From Atrina japonica (taxonomy: Eukaryota > Mollusca > Bivalvia > Pterioida > Pinnidae): DNA of 64,000 nucleotides. Position numbers and translations under genes: made by a program. Below, piece after piece: positions 11,248 through 24,512 of this stretch; the stretch's first letter is position 1, and the number at the start of each line of letters is the position of its first letter. Where the stretch lies: NCBI GenBank assembly GCA_030159075.1, contig BROG01000937.1:1-64000 (forward strand), read 5' to 3'. The notes under the pieces were generated by a model. It was not told the DNA's origin, ran no database searches, and saw only the letters and a program-made list of their open reading frames with translations.

Positions 11248-11805
11248 ATAACTAATATTGTATATAATACTTTTGTGAAACTTACAGGAAAGGTTCACTG
11301 TGATGAGGTGCATCGCACAGTGATTTTCGAGGTCATGTTCAAGGTCACACTCTTGGTCAAATGGTGGTACAGTCTTCTCTTCAAGATTTTTTTGTTAAAA
11401 ATACTAAATTACGACATAGTTCAAGGTGTTATTTCTTTACTATACCTATAACTTTTTATTGACTCTAAATAATTGTTAACCATTCTGAATTGATCATTTA
11501 CAGAAACAAAAATTGATGACTAAATTTGTTACAGTGACCAAATTTAAGATTTAAGTGTTATAAAAATTGGTATTTTGGGGGTCACAGCTTTCATTCTTTT
11601 GTCTTCTTTATCCACCAACTCTAATATAAGCATAAAAACACATTGATACCATGGCGTGTCATCACATTTTACTATGTTGGCTAGAAAAATATGAGTTTTG
11701 TAAATAAATTACTGTTTTTAATCATGAATAGGACAGTTGAATCGAAGAATAAAAATTCTGGAAAGGGGCATAACTTTTGCATATATAAATATCCCTTATA
11801 TACTA

Positions 11806-12326
11806 TCGGCTATACTTTTAGAGACATTATTTGGCCTTGTATAATACCACTTTCTCTTTAGAAAATACACATAACATTAAAATTGGAGCTCAACTGATGA
11901 AGTCTAATTGACAGAAACGATATCGTCTTGAGCATTATAACTTTGGTAGTATGTTTATAATATTTATAACCACTAGGTCGTTGCCACTGCTGGTGGACCG
12001 TTCGAGTCCCCGAGGGTATACATAAACCTAGTACCTGGTATTTCGGTACCAGCTGTTCATCTTATACTAAAGTAATATTTGGGACTGTTAACATCATTTC
12101 AATTCAAAAATGTTTTCTAAAGCTAAGATAGTCATTTTTACAGTGGTTACTCTTAGACGGATTTCGGCTATACTTTTAGAGACATTATTTGGCCTTGTAT
12201 AATACCACTTTCTCTTTAGAAAATACACATAACATTAAAATTGGAGCTCAACTGATGAAGTCTAATTGACAGAAACGATATCGTCTTGAGCATTATAACT
12301 TTGGTAGTATGTTTATAATATTTATA
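11806..12326. repeat. perfect 163-bp direct duplication
   Basis: 11806-11968 and 12164-12326 are identical by eye over 163 bp, separated by 195 bp. The spacer holds a tRNA-like B-box motif (cgttcgagtcc), suggesting a SINE-like insert. No gene. Confidence 0.9.
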
Positions 12327-15300
12327 CCCACAAATGTGCTAGATTATTCATTTTATTGATTCATACATTCATCCTGTATAAGTATGCACAAAATAAGAAA
12401 AAAAATTATGATAATTTTCTTGTATACCCCCAGGGTACCCTTCTTCCACTCAAGTGCTATACGACTACATAAATCGTTACCATGTACCGGAAAGGTATCA
12501 CAGATAAGACTGAAATAAAACAGGTAATACCGATATCTCCAATGATTACACGGGGTAATGACAAACCACATTCATACTTTAACCCGTCAAGTATATATGG
12601 AGATTAAATATTGATATTAAACGTGATACGATCAAAACAACTGCAGTAGTTCTGATGAACATAGACAAATTTCCTTGTATTTGATATTGCGTCGATGTAA
12701 TATTGATTATTTTATATTTGTCTGAACACAAGTTTACATTTTGACATAGTTCATCGGTTTTTAAGTTTCTTTACTTTCACTTTTTGTTCCGAACTTCTTC
12801 AAGGGCTATTTCAACGAATGTCGTGCAATTGTATGAATTATTATCCAATTATAGAATGTTTTTATTTAATGCAAAATGTCATTTATTGCGTGATTTCAAA
12901 CAGTGCAACGCCTCGAAAGTATAAAAAAAGAAAAACGAAGGAGTACGAATTGATAATCGAAACTCCAAGTCCATTACAATACGATAAATAAGATACAACA
13001 ATAGTCTCAACACGAAGAACAATTGCGAATCCCAAACAAATTAAAACCAGGCAAATTTCGAATTATGTTATAATGGGATACGTATCTAAACTATACTAAT
13101 TCGAGATAGTTATGTTTTACAAATCAAGTACCAAACATAATTAGCTTTACCCAACTATTTGTGAAAGATTTACCCAACTATTTGTGAAAGGGCTCCTTAA
13201 TATTTTTCCTACGTATAACCCTGTAATGGGCCTTCAACACGGGACCTCATACTTGCAAACAACCTAACCGACTGAGTCACCAGTAGATGATCTGACATAT
13301 TACACAAACGACAATAGCAAATTGCTATTCTCATTGCAGTTCCTTTGTACAAAATACTTTATCTTAAACAATAGAATACCTTTAGATCTGGGATAGAGGA
13401 GTTTATCTACAAAAAGTAAAGTTTTATTTTATTAAACGTCGGTGTGAATTTACACGTTATAATAGATTTCTCAATGATAAAAGGTGACCTAATTGATAAT
13501 GCAAAATTTGAGATAAAGTCCATTCAGGAAGTACATGTGGAGGACATATCTACAACTTATCTGTCTTTTCACATCTTAACAGCTCTAATGCTATGTAAAT
13601 CGAAAACAATGTAATATTAAAAAAAATATTTTCTAGATTTAATTCACTTTACTGCAGTTAGTGGATGATCATTTGGATAATATCTTTAAATGCTGACAGT
13701 ATTTGGATTATCTCAGTGAATTTTTATCTATGTATTGCATAATGTGGATTCGAAGATGTTTTGTTTTGATGGTAAGTGAAGTCTTACAATTATGTATCCA
13801 GAACGTTTTATATAACAAAATTGAAACTATGCGAAATGGTTTTAATTATGATGAATATTTTATGACGTAATAATACTGGGCAATCTCCAAAACAAGATAT
13901 ACATAATGTTTATGTGAAAGCGAACATGCATTTAAGTGTTTTCAAACTATCCATCAATATTTTTCATTTGGCGTCAATTACAACGATTTGGAGCTGGATT
14001 TTTTACAAATACTGGTGCTTTTGTCGAATGTAACCCGGATAAGACACACATGTAAAAGTTCATATCCAAGCTTTAAATCAATTTAAATCTTCATTTTTTA
14101 ACTATGTGATGAACTGAAAAATGTGTTCATATATGCATGCTATATTTGTCTTGAACCGAACGGAAAATATTTATTCCCACATATATCTTGTATAGCTATA
14201 TTTCATTTCACACACAGATCCGTTTAGTTTAAATAGTAAAACATTAAACATTAAATTATGAAAAGACATTGTTCTTGGAAATGAAATATAATATTAAGCA
14301 ATGATTTATAATCGATCACATGTGTATTATAGGTTTTGAAAAGGAATGCATTTATACTATACGCTATCAGTCAATCACGTTAAATGCGAAATACAAAACA
14401 GGACAAATAGAGTTATCTCCCGCACACTTGTCATAAAATGTAACATGCAAAATTCAATACATGTATATATCGACCCTAATTTGACTATAACGAAAACAAG
14501 ACCAAAATACAATATTAGTGTCAAAATAAATGAGATACTTGTACGAGGGCTTAAAATGAGACATTTAATATAGATAAAATATCAGAATTTAGTTATCAAT
14601 AGTAATGCACACCCCCTATACTTCCAGGAAATAGGAACCCTTTAACAGATTGTACTATTTGTACCTGCCACGTTTAATGATAGAATATAATTGAATATTT
14701 AATGTTCAAATTAGTATTTCCTGCATTACAGATAGGTGCAAAAGCATTTTTTCGATTGTCTCATATCCAAGGTGTATAAAATCAATGACAAGAATAATTC
14801 AAGAAAGATTTATGATTATTTATCACTACCATTGAAACCATCTGTAGCAAACTGAATGCGATTTTGTTGTTGTCAATGTTGTTGTTTTGTTTGTTTTGTT
14901 TTGTTTTCATTGTCGCAGCAACACTTAACACATCAAAATTGAGTCATAATGATTGTTTTTCGTGAGCTTAGAATGTAACACACTTTTGATCTATTATATT
15001 ATCTCTTGTGTCTCCATTATGTCCATTTTTTCTTTACTGGAATCTGAGCATTGATTATACAGGTAAGACATGGTGTTTCCCATTAACTTATCAACCCCTG
15101 TGGTCAAATTTGGACTCCCCCAAATCAATAAATAGTATGGTCTTCTATCATAATTCAGGATTGAACAAGTTCATATTAATAATACATCCCTGAACTCTGG
15201 CAGTGGACTGAACCATTCTTTGAATTGGACAGGTCCAAATTTAACTTCAGGGGTTGATGAGTTAATTGTATCACACAGCAGCCTGAAAAGAGGACGAAAC

Positions 15301-15869
15301 TATTTACACTCAGATAAAAGTCATCGAATTATCCTATTATCTATTATATTATTACTGTCACACAACTACTATGACTCACGCATAACTTTATTCTTCACTT
15401 CACATTGATATGGTGTCTTTCCACTTGTGCAACTTTCAAAAATGTCAGTAAAATGTAGGTTACATAAGTAGGAATGGTGTATATCTTTGTAACACTCAAG
15501 CAATTAGTTGTAACAACAATTTATCTGAAGTTGTCAATCCAGCAGGACAAGTTCTATTAAAACATCTCAATATACTCTATTATTATTATCATGTTTGTTG
15601 AACATAAAACCAGTGCATAAAAGATAAAGCCCCTTTTCCGTTCTCTAAAATCTTAATCTATGACAGATATATCTATTTGTTTACAAATAAGACGTTAACT
15701 GATTTGACAGTCGTTGTGTTTGATTAAAACTCACCAACACCAGGTGTCAAATTTTACCTGGTTCTTCAACTGGGAATATAATTTTCAAAAAGTTGTAGAG
15801 GTGAGAATGAATACATGAGATTGGTGACGGATTCAGACTCATTTGATGACAAATCGAGAGAATAAATCG
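12327..15869. other. AT-rich intergenic stretch
   Basis: Apart from the 13.15-13.30 kb repeat I see no gene, RNA gene or element. Short open frames (14346-14573, 15008-15193, 15220-15408) lack splice or codon support. Confidence 0.6.
13145..13300 (-). repeat. 24-bp tandem duplication beside a SINE remnant
   Basis: 'tttacccaactatttgtgaaag' occurs twice in tandem at 13147-13192. Next to it, on the minus strand, is a tRNA-like stretch with A-box-like tgactcagtcggttagg. Confidence 0.5.
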
Positions 15870-18350
15870 AGCAAAATATAAAAAGTCTCAGATACCAAGG
15901 CATAAATCATTAGGATGTCCAGGATCTGGTAAAAACTGGACAAACACGGACCTCTTGAAATCAAGAGGTGGGATCATGTGCCATGAAGCAGTAAACATCC
16001 CCTGTCGACCGGTCACACCCGCAGTCAGTCCACAGTCAAATTAAAATGAAATACGTGAGGAACTAATACTCGTCATATTTGGTACAGACGTCTCAACAAC
16101 CGCCATCGAACAAGTAACTCATTGTTTTACTCACTGAAATAGAGTAGTCACAAAAAAGACTATTATACTGACCATAAAATTTGCGGCACGTTGATATCAA
16201 ACGCAGTTTTCGATATCCCTGTGTCAATAATTTGTCAGTGTGTAGTTTACCTCTGCATATGAAATGTGCATATGGTGAACACGCCCTGGCATATCTGATC
16301 ATTTGTTGAAATATAAACTCCACATGCGGGTGTTGGGGTTGTAGGGGGGATACGCAGGGGGGTGGGGGATTGGCGCTATTAACTACTTAAATGTGGAAAA
16401 CTTAACGATTGGAAAGCCAAAATCGTCGCGTTTCTCGTATAGCTAAGTTGTTAATTCCCCGTCTGTGTCTATAGTTAGTAAAATGTGTAAGTATGAAGCG
16501 TGTGTGCTTGATTCTGTTGTATATTTAATTTCTAGTTTGTGTGGTTATATCGCATTGACATTTGTATGAAAATTGTCCTTATTAATTGACAAAACGTCGT
16601 CGATATATCTAAATATCAAATTAAAGGACACCGATAACTTTTTCTTTTTTCTATTTTTTTTTTTAATTCAGCAGTTTCTGAATGACGTCTGCTTCGTATG
16701 AATAAAGGAACAGGTCAGTCAATAAAGGGGTACAATTGGTTCCCATAGGAATGCCGACAGTTGACCACGTCTCCGAATATTATAAATATATTGTCTATTA
16801 GAAATCCCAGCATCTTTTTATATCAACTTCAGTGTATTTGTGTGTAGAATCAGAGTGGTGTATGATAAAATAAGTATCATGATAACCAATCACTATCACA
16901 ATTTCAGGGTGCCACTTTTAGTGAAAAAACAGTTGTGTATGATGCTAAAATGTCTCTCATTTAATTTTCTATTTGGAATTGTTGTGTAACGAGTAGTGAA
17001 GCCGTATGTTTTGATACTGTGAATCTGAGAAAAATTGTATGCCTTCAAATTTTCTAAAAGTTGTTTAGAATTTTTAAGTATCCACATCTGATTTACACCA
17101 CTTCTAGAATAAGAAACTGTACAGTACTGCTGAAGTTTCTCCTTAACGGCTGTTAGTATTTTGGTAAGCAGTAAAGATAGAGGTTTGGTAGAACATTTGC
17201 TGGATCTTGCTATGTACCTCTGCTTATATGGGGTTTTGTGAAGTTTAGGTATCCAATATAAATATGGTAAGTCAAAATCAGTATCGGTTGTAGGTACATT
17301 AAAAGAACGTAATACGGACACTTGATTTTGAAGGATCTCGTCCTTTGAAAGTGGGCTACCTGTAGGATTACCAGAATTCGTATAAAACACTAGTCCTTCT
17401 ATTAAACAATTATAGCAATGTGCCTTACAAATAAAAGCTACATTATATGAGGCTTTATCTGCTGGGACCAGTACATATTGGTCATGTAATCTATCAAGCT
17501 CGGTTACCACTTCTGGATCACTAAATACAGAGTGATATCGTGTTTTCATAGTTCCTTTAATATTCCGAATACGAGATTTCATTAACCATCGTATAGCTTT
17601 TAGCCATTCAGACAAAGTGTCCGGTTCCAAATTTCATTTTTGGCCCATCGTCTGGCATAATCTTCGTCAGAATTCATAACTAAACTGAAATTCTATCGCC
17701 AATTAAAGGAACGGACTTCGCGGTATTTTAGTCCTCTTAAAATAAGATTTTTAGGGTTTCATTTTCAAAATTAGAAACGTCCCCGGTGGTGACATGCCCG
17801 ATAGGATTATATTTGAAGGGAGATGATGTACATGAACACGGGACGGTGTTATGTAGAAGGTGGTTGGTGTCTAGGCACTGCAAAACCCGTTTGTAATTGA
17901 ATAGCTTGGATGCGATGCTGGATGTATAGCTATATGAAAAGCAAGGCGTGGTCTTCAATTAAAAATATGGTGGAACACAGGACTGAACAGGTCTATACCT
18001 TTATTTGTAAATTTAAGTTTAAGGAAAAGACGTGTCTGTTGCGTCATTATACAGTCATTGCGTATAATGCGTGTAGGTTTGAAGAGTCTGTGATAAGCAA
18101 TGTCCATTATAACGGAGTTCAGTGTGTATTCCGGGGTTGAAAATAAGTTTGGGGGTTCATTCTTGCTTCCTGGAAAAGTTCATTAAGAAGTCTAAAAGGA
18201 ATAGAATAAAGTTTGGTGCAAATATTATGAAGACCCATTTTTGTTAACGTAAGGTAAAAGGGATGAAAAGTATGTTCGGTATGTTTGTATGAACGATACG
18301 TCTTACGTTGGAATTAAAACGTTCCATCACATTGACATTACCACACTGTG
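15870..18350 (-). mobile_element. Penelope-like retroelement, long decayed copy
   Basis: The longest PLE in the window, reading right to left: N-terminal region, reverse transcriptase, C-terminal region, then the 200-bp tail at 15870-16060. PLEs move by target-primed reverse transcription. Multiple frameshifts make it inactive. Its 5' limit is uncertain, near 18350-18500. Confidence 0.85.
16093..18000 (-). pseudogene. Penelope-like reverse transcriptase (copy at 16-18 kb)
   Basis: Conserved blocks in order: 'SSPFKYNPIGHVTTGD' (about 17790-17840), 'VPADKASYNVAFICK' (about 17440), 'LPYLYWIPKLHKTPYK' (about 17250), a PMGTNCAP-like block (about 16730) and the catalytic Y-I-D-D at 16596-16607. 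Last comes 'RKFYGQYNSLFCDY' (about 16170), the usual C-terminal region. No GIY-YIG endonuclease motif was seen. Blocks lie in different frames, with breaks near 16890, 17630 and 17740, so it is a pseudogene. Confidence 0.85.
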
Positions 18351-20289
18351 GACTCGACAAAATTCCAACACCTTGTATATTATCATTACATCCATAGGGG
18401 TATGCAGTGCCAAGCTGTCGAATCCAGTATTATTCACGTTGTCTACGGAAAGGGGTACTGAAGGTTAGATTGTTGGTCCAGTGGTATATTTTTCACTTAA
18501 TCATATATTCAAAACATACATTACTTTTCTGATCACTTGTTTCCTGCCCGTCAGTCTGTCTATCTGTCTGTCCGTTAACTTGTTTTATATTTTCGACTTT
18601 TTGTCCTAGCAGATACACGAATCGGGGTGGATCCTGGGTGCATAATATCTTTCATTTTGTCTGTACTATAGAGAAATGCACATTTTACACAGGCAGGCTG
18701 GATGAAGCCGTAATATCAGTCATTTCTGCTATTTTTATCACTTCAGCTGCAGTTCATTCGCTTTTACTCATACATTTTTTACAGATTTGAGGGTGTCTAT
18801 TAAATGGGGCACCTGTCGGGGTCCACAAGGTGCAAAATGTATAGGTATACTGCCTCTACACACATTATTGTACATTTGTTGTATATTGAGATCTCTTACA
18901 TTTACCTGTCTGTTTTATGTTACACCTTGAAATAATTTTTTTATCATTTATTGGTCAAACTTTTATCTGCACTGTGAAAATTCAAGTATACCCCGCCTTC
19001 TCCAACAAACATGCACATATTCTTGAATCAAAATTCATATAGTTATGGTTATGTCTAGTGCCTAATTTTAACAAATTATTTTTGAATGATCATTCTGTTG
19101 TAAATTTTAACTCATTCGAATTAAAAATCAGACCTTTGAGAGGTAAAAACCAGTTGATTATTTTATTTTGAGGGCAAAATCTACATATTAGACCATGTCA
19201 GCGGAACCGCACAGTGTATTTTCTTAAATCCAGGAAATATTGTCCAATAAGAGATTTTCATGTAATTATCATACTCAACTTCATATAAAAATAATTATCA
19301 AGTATCAATTATATTTTTTCTGTATTAAATCATCTAATACTCATTCAAATTGTATGTTTTTATAAGTTTTATAAAGTTTCAGTTATTTATATTTTGTTGG
19401 AATCAGTTAATCCCCCCTTTCAGCAAATATCACTGAACACTATCTTGGGGTCATACCAGAAAAAAATTAACACCTGGTATTAGATTTTACTGGTTTTAAA
19501 ACTTAATATGATTAAAATCATACTTAGTTTTTCATTTCAAACAGAATTATAAATGTCATACCCTGTAAAAAGCAATTTCACTAGCATTTTGCACCCTATA
19601 AATGTTGGTCCATTTAAAGTCACACCCAGTTATCTGCCCTTTGGATTTGATTGTTTACATTATGAGACTGTAATTAAAGGTATGGAATGGACATGATACA
19701 GTTGAACACAATATGTCTATTGCAATGTATTGTATTAAAGAATATCCCCTCCCAGAAGTTTTACACTTTTATTAAGGATGCACTTCATTCTTTGTCAATA
19801 AAACGATTTGATGATATTTAAAGTGACATAATATATTTTCAAGTAAGCTTCGGAAATTATTCTTTACTTCTGGTAACTAAATGATTAAAAACATTGACCC
19901 AAATTTTGAGTTTTTTTTCAAGAAAATGGTATATTTTATCACTTTTTCCAATATTAAGGAGTATCACCTACCCTTATTTGATATCATTGTCAATATTGGT
20001 AAATAATCGTATGGAATCATTAAAACTAACAAAGTATATGCAATGCAGACAATTATGAAAAAAATAATGAAAGAAAAACAGATAACTTCTTCTTATAATG
20101 CATTTATTTGTTAATATCAATGAATTTAATTGAGAGGCAGGGTTATAGCACATTATAGACTGTGTTTCTCTTCAGTTTGGGTTCCCATCCTTAAGGGGGC
20201 TTGGTGTACAGTAAATGAGAGTTCAAAATGCACAATGATCCTTTTTGGTAATGTAATGGGAAAATATATATGAAAAATCCTGCTTTGTT
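18351..20289. other. AT-rich intergenic stretch
   Basis: No gene or repeat recognised between the long PLE and R430. 18400-18500 may still be decayed PLE 5' sequence. Confidence 0.55.
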
Positions 20290-20725
20290 TACAACATGAG
20301 CGCAGACAATTTGGATATCCAAAGTTGTGTGGAGGTTAAATGCGCCCGGCGATCTGATTGGTCACTAAATGGAAAAAATAGTTTTTACATTAATAAGTGA
20401 AATTAAGGTGGTAAAACAATACATGAATATTAGTAGTACTTTGCAAATTATAGGATTTGCGGTTGAAAATTTAAAGGGAAAGGTCAGATGAGAATAGATA
20501 TTTTCCTTTGGTGTGGAATACTGCAAGTTGTAAACAAGTGAAAATTTGAAGTAGAAATGCAACTGCAATTTATACTTTTGATTGCATATGTTGTTATTAA
20601 AATATTGCTCTTTCAGCAAAGGTTCTGATTTGGCCGAGATTTAATAAACATGGGAGTGACATGGACCTGAAGTTTTGTAAATTAGTATTAAGGCCTATGG
20701 GGAAATATTTGGTGGTGTCTGTCCT
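20290..20725. repeat. R430 repeat, copy 1
   Basis: About 430 bp shared with 46575-47008 in the same orientation ('aataagtgaaattaaggtg', 'aatagatattttcctttg', 'tttaataaacatgggagtga'). No convincing protein. Both copies abut PLE sequence. Confidence 0.8.
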
Positions 20726-20737
20726 ATAGCCTGGTTG

Positions 20738-20970
20738 TTAAGTGTCTATAGTAAGTTAAATATCCAGGTAGGAAGTGCGTGTGCTTGACGCTGTTGTGTA
20801 CTTAATTTCTAGTTAGGTGTGATATATCGCACTGACACATGCATGAACATTGTCATTATAAATGGGACTGATTCACGTACCACGTGATAACCGATGTTTG
20901 TGCGGTACCAGCATCTCCAATGGTGATGGAACGTATCTCTAGGTAATCTTTCCTAGAGACAAAATGTCGT
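20738..20970 (-). mobile_element. PLE reverse transcriptase fragment
   Basis: Diverged match to the RT stretch around 16460-16600 ('agtgcgtgtgcttgacgctg', 'aatttctagtt', 'tatatcgcactgaca'). Lies next to R430 and directly precedes the next PLE copy. Confidence 0.6.
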
Positions 20971-20974
20971 CGAT

Positions 20975-22500
20975 ATATATAATATAAAAATTTCAGATAC
21001 CAAAGTATAAATCAATAGAATGTCCAGGACATAGATACAAATCCGGTAAAAATGGACAAACACGGACCTCTGGAAACCAAGAGGTGGGATCAGGTGCCAT
21101 GGAGGAGTAAGAATCCCCTGTCGACCGGTCACACCCGCCGTGAGTCCACAGTCAAGTCCAATGAAACAAGTGAGGAGTGTATCCTCGTCACAATTGGTAC
21201 AGACGTCTCAACAACCGCCAACGAAAAGGCAACTCAACATTTCACTTAGTGAAACAGAGTAGTCGCAAACAAGACTATTATACTGACCGTAAAATTTGCG
21301 GAACGTTGACATTAAACGCGGTTTTCGATATCCCTGTGTCAACAATTTGTCAGTGAGTAGTTTACCTCTGTATATGAAATTTTCATATGTTGTGCACGCC
21401 CTGGCATATCGGATCATTTGTGAAATATAAACTCCTTACGCGGGTGACTGAGGGATATTACTACTTAAATGTGGAAAATTTACGATGGGAAAGCCGAAAT
21501 CGTCGCGTTTATCGTATAGCTTAGTTGCTCATTTCCCGTCTGTGTTTATATTAAGTAAAATGTCTAAGTATGAAGCGTGTGTGCTTGAATCTGTTGTATC
21601 TTTAATTTCTAGTTCGCTGGGATATATCGCACTGACATATGTATGAAAATTGTCATTATTAATTGACAAAACGTCGTCAATATATCTAAATGTCAAATTA
21701 AAGGACACCGCTAACTTTTTCTTCTTTTGATTCAGCAGTTTCTGAATGAAGTCTGCTTCGTATGAATAAAGGAACAGGTCGGCCAATAAAGGAGCACAAT
21801 TGGTTCCCATAGGAATGCCGACAGTTTGTTGAAAGACCACGTCTCCGAACATTACAAATATATTGTCTATTAGAAATTCCAGCATGTTTTTTATATCAAC
21901 TTCAGTATATTTATGTGTAGAATCAGAGTGGTGTTTGACGAAATAAGTATCTTGATAGCCAATCACTAGATATTTAAATTTTCGGGTACCACCTTTAGTG
22001 AAAAAGCAGTTGTCTATGATGCTGAAAAGTCTTTCTTTTAATTTTTTATGTGGAATAGTAGTGTAAAGAGTAGAAAAGTCATAAGTTTTGGTACTGTGAA
22101 TTCGAGAAAAAAATTGTGTGCCTTCAAATTTTCTAAAAGCTGTTTAGAATTTTTAAGTATCCACATCTGATTTACACCGCTTCTGGAATAAGCAACTGTA
22201 CAGTATTATTGAAGTTTCTCCTTAATGGCTGTCAATATCTTAGTAAGGAGTAAAGAGAAAGGTTTGGTTGAACATTTGCTGGATCCTGCTATGTATCTTT
22301 GCTTATATGGGGTTTTATGAAGTTTAGGTATCCAGTATAAATGTGGTAGCTCGAAATCGGTATCCGTTGTAGGTATATCGAATGAGCGTAATACGAACAC
22401 GTGATTTTGAAGGTTCTCGTCCTTTGAAAGTGAGCTACGTGTGTATGTAGGATTTCCAGAATTCGTATTAAACCCAAGTTCTTCTAATAAACAATTATAA
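20975..22500 (-). mobile_element. Penelope-like retroelement, 5'-truncated copy
   Basis: Tail 20975-21180, then coding blocks on the minus strand to about 22500, where the sequence jumps to a second partial copy. The best-preserved coding PLE here. Confidence 0.85.
21208..22400 (-). pseudogene. Penelope-like reverse transcriptase (copy at 21-22 kb)
   Basis: The frame 21966-21529 holds 'VGIPMGTNCAPLLADLF' and 'LTFRYIDDVLSI' (catalytic YIDD at 21673-21684). Upstream is 'LPHLYWIPKLHKTPYK' (about 22330). Downstream, 21417-21208 carries 'MIRYARACTTYENF' and 'RKFYGQYNSLVCDY', the C-terminal block. Blocks are separated by frameshifts and stops, and the N-terminal part is missing. Spacing equals that of the 16-kb copy. 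Confidence 0.85.
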
Positions 22501-22504
22501 TGTC

Positions 22505-23040
22505 GAATTAAACTCCATTACTAGTTTTTACTTCTTATGATTCAGAAGCTCCTTAATAAAGTCTGCTTCATATGAAAAAAGGAACACCCCAGCAAACAAA
22601 GGAGCACAACTGGTTCTCATAAGATTGCCGAAAGTTAGCTGAAAGACCTGGACCCGGTTGCACAACGCACCGTTAAATATAACGTACAGGTAGCCCATTG
22701 GTTTAACATTGGTTAACTTCACGTTAAATTTAACAACCTGTTGTGCAACTGGGCCCTGGTCTCCAAACATTACAAATGTTATGTCTATTACAAATTCAAG
22801 CATCTCTTTATATCACTTCAGTGTACTTATGTATATAATCACAGTGGCGTCGGACGACATAAGTATCATGATAACCACGACTAGATATTTAAATTTTGGG
22901 GTATCACTTTTAGTGAAAAAGAAGATGTCAATGATGCTAAAGTCTCTCTTTTCATTCTGGAATTGTTGATTAAAGAGTACAAAAGTCGAATGTTTTGATA
23001 CTATGAATTTGAGAAAAATAATGTGTCTTTAATTTTCTAA
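22505..23040 (-). mobile_element. Penelope-like fragment, tandem to previous copy
   Basis: A third RT segment in the same orientation ('gcttcatatgaaaaaaggaac', 'ggagcacaactggttct'), starting where the 21-kb copy ends, and interrupted by a MITE at 22652-22754. Frames are badly broken. Confidence 0.8.
22652..22754. mobile_element. MITE nested in PLE
   Basis: Ends acccggttgcacaac and gttgtgcaactgggcc are near-perfect inverted repeats. CCTGG stands on both sides (22647-22651, 22755-22759), consistent with a 5-bp target duplication. The uninterrupted PLE sequence at 21830-21850 shows the insertion point. Confidence 0.75.
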
Positions 23041-24414
23041 AATCTAACCTTCACATTGCTTAGGTAAAATTAAAGTGAGGTGGTATACGTATGATTGCAA
23101 ATATTTTCTGAAAATTAACGGTGTACGGCCAGCTACGGTGAAATAACCTACTTACCTAAGGAATTTTATACATGTACTTTTCATCAATTGTAGGTGATAT
23201 TATTGATCTGTACATCACAAGGAGACGGCGAAACCCAGATATCAGGTATAAATTTATGATTAATCCTAGACATTACTAAAGGATGACGTCATCGAACAAT
23301 GAAAAATTGTATCTGTCGGTTTCCGTCTGAAGGGCCTGAAATCACTAACGGAATAAAGCAAAATGTGATATTTTACAATTATTACATTTTTTATTAAATC
23401 TATCAATTAAATATAATCTATATGTTCACTGATATTTATTTTTAACTGATTGAAATTACATCTCAATGCAGAGTAAATGGAAAATGCTGTTTTTCATTTT
23501 TAGCTAATCAAAATGCTTTTAATATTTTTGCCATTTGGGACTACCTTTTCTTCTTTTATTAGACGTCAGGTAACAAACACCTTGCTGGAAAATGTACTTC
23601 ATAGAATATTTGACAATTATTTTTGAATAACATCGTTATTATATCAAGTGAGGCAGGAGAATACATATTTAAAGCAGGACTTGTGGCGGCCAGGGTGTGA
23701 TTTTTTCTTTAAGTGATTATATCCTTATATAAAGATAGAAAGTTATGATTAATTATACTTGCACATATTGGCTTGTTTAAAAGTATTACCAATGTGAAAC
23801 TATTATAGTCTATGCCAAATATTTTTTATCCGCTGGTTTTGGCTGATTTAAATAAAATGGTTGATACTTACTATTTAAATTTAATGTAGCGGTATCCTAT
23901 ACATACAATGACTAATAAAAATTAATCCGTTTTGTACTTGATATTCGCACTCAATTAATTGTGAGATTTTTACAATATGTAATGGCGGCCATATTTCGAA
24001 GTTTGAGAGCGGAAGTAAAAGAAAGGGAACGTTTATTGGTCATACTGATTTAGCCTGGCTCACTGATCTATTATAACACAATCACCGATTCCTTACGACA
24101 ATAATATATATATATATATATTGGGAGTCATTCCACTTCATATAAAATTTTTTGTCAAGAGAGGCGAGAGAATATTAATGATTACTCACATGACCCAATT
24201 ATTTGATATCGCATGGATAACACAGAGATTCCCGAAGGAAGAGTGTTTTCAAAAATTGAAACGACCAAACAAAGGAAAAAGTATGTAGAAAAGATATAGA
24301 ATAAACTTTTTTATGTTTAAATATATCAGTTAAATTTTTTTTTTGACGATTGGTTGCTTTACAAATTCATTTTGAAAATCCTGACCAAATATGGCGCAGA
24401 CTTATTTTTATATA
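23041..24414. other. AT-rich intergenic stretch
   Basis: Nothing recognised except short TA runs at 24106-24120. Confidence 0.6.
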
Positions 24415-24436
24415 TATATATAATATATATATATTT

Positions 24437-24508
<72 letters not shown>
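24415..24508. repeat. (TA)n microsatellite
   Basis: Long TA array with a few breaks at its left end. Confidence 0.97.

Positions 24509-24512
<4 letters not shown>

Larger units (their letters stand above)
10218..11253 (-). mobile_element. Polinton/Maverick relic: terminal repeat fused to integrase fragment
   Basis: From 11253 (terminus AGTTATAGGCAGC on the minus strand) inward, the sequence matches the TIR at 57125-57600 through the 'GFSRFVKP' segment. It then switches near 10830 to the C-terminal half of an integrase. Protease, packaging, capsid and polymerase genes are absent, so this is an internal-deletion derivative. Flank homology ends at 11254. Confidence 0.75.
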
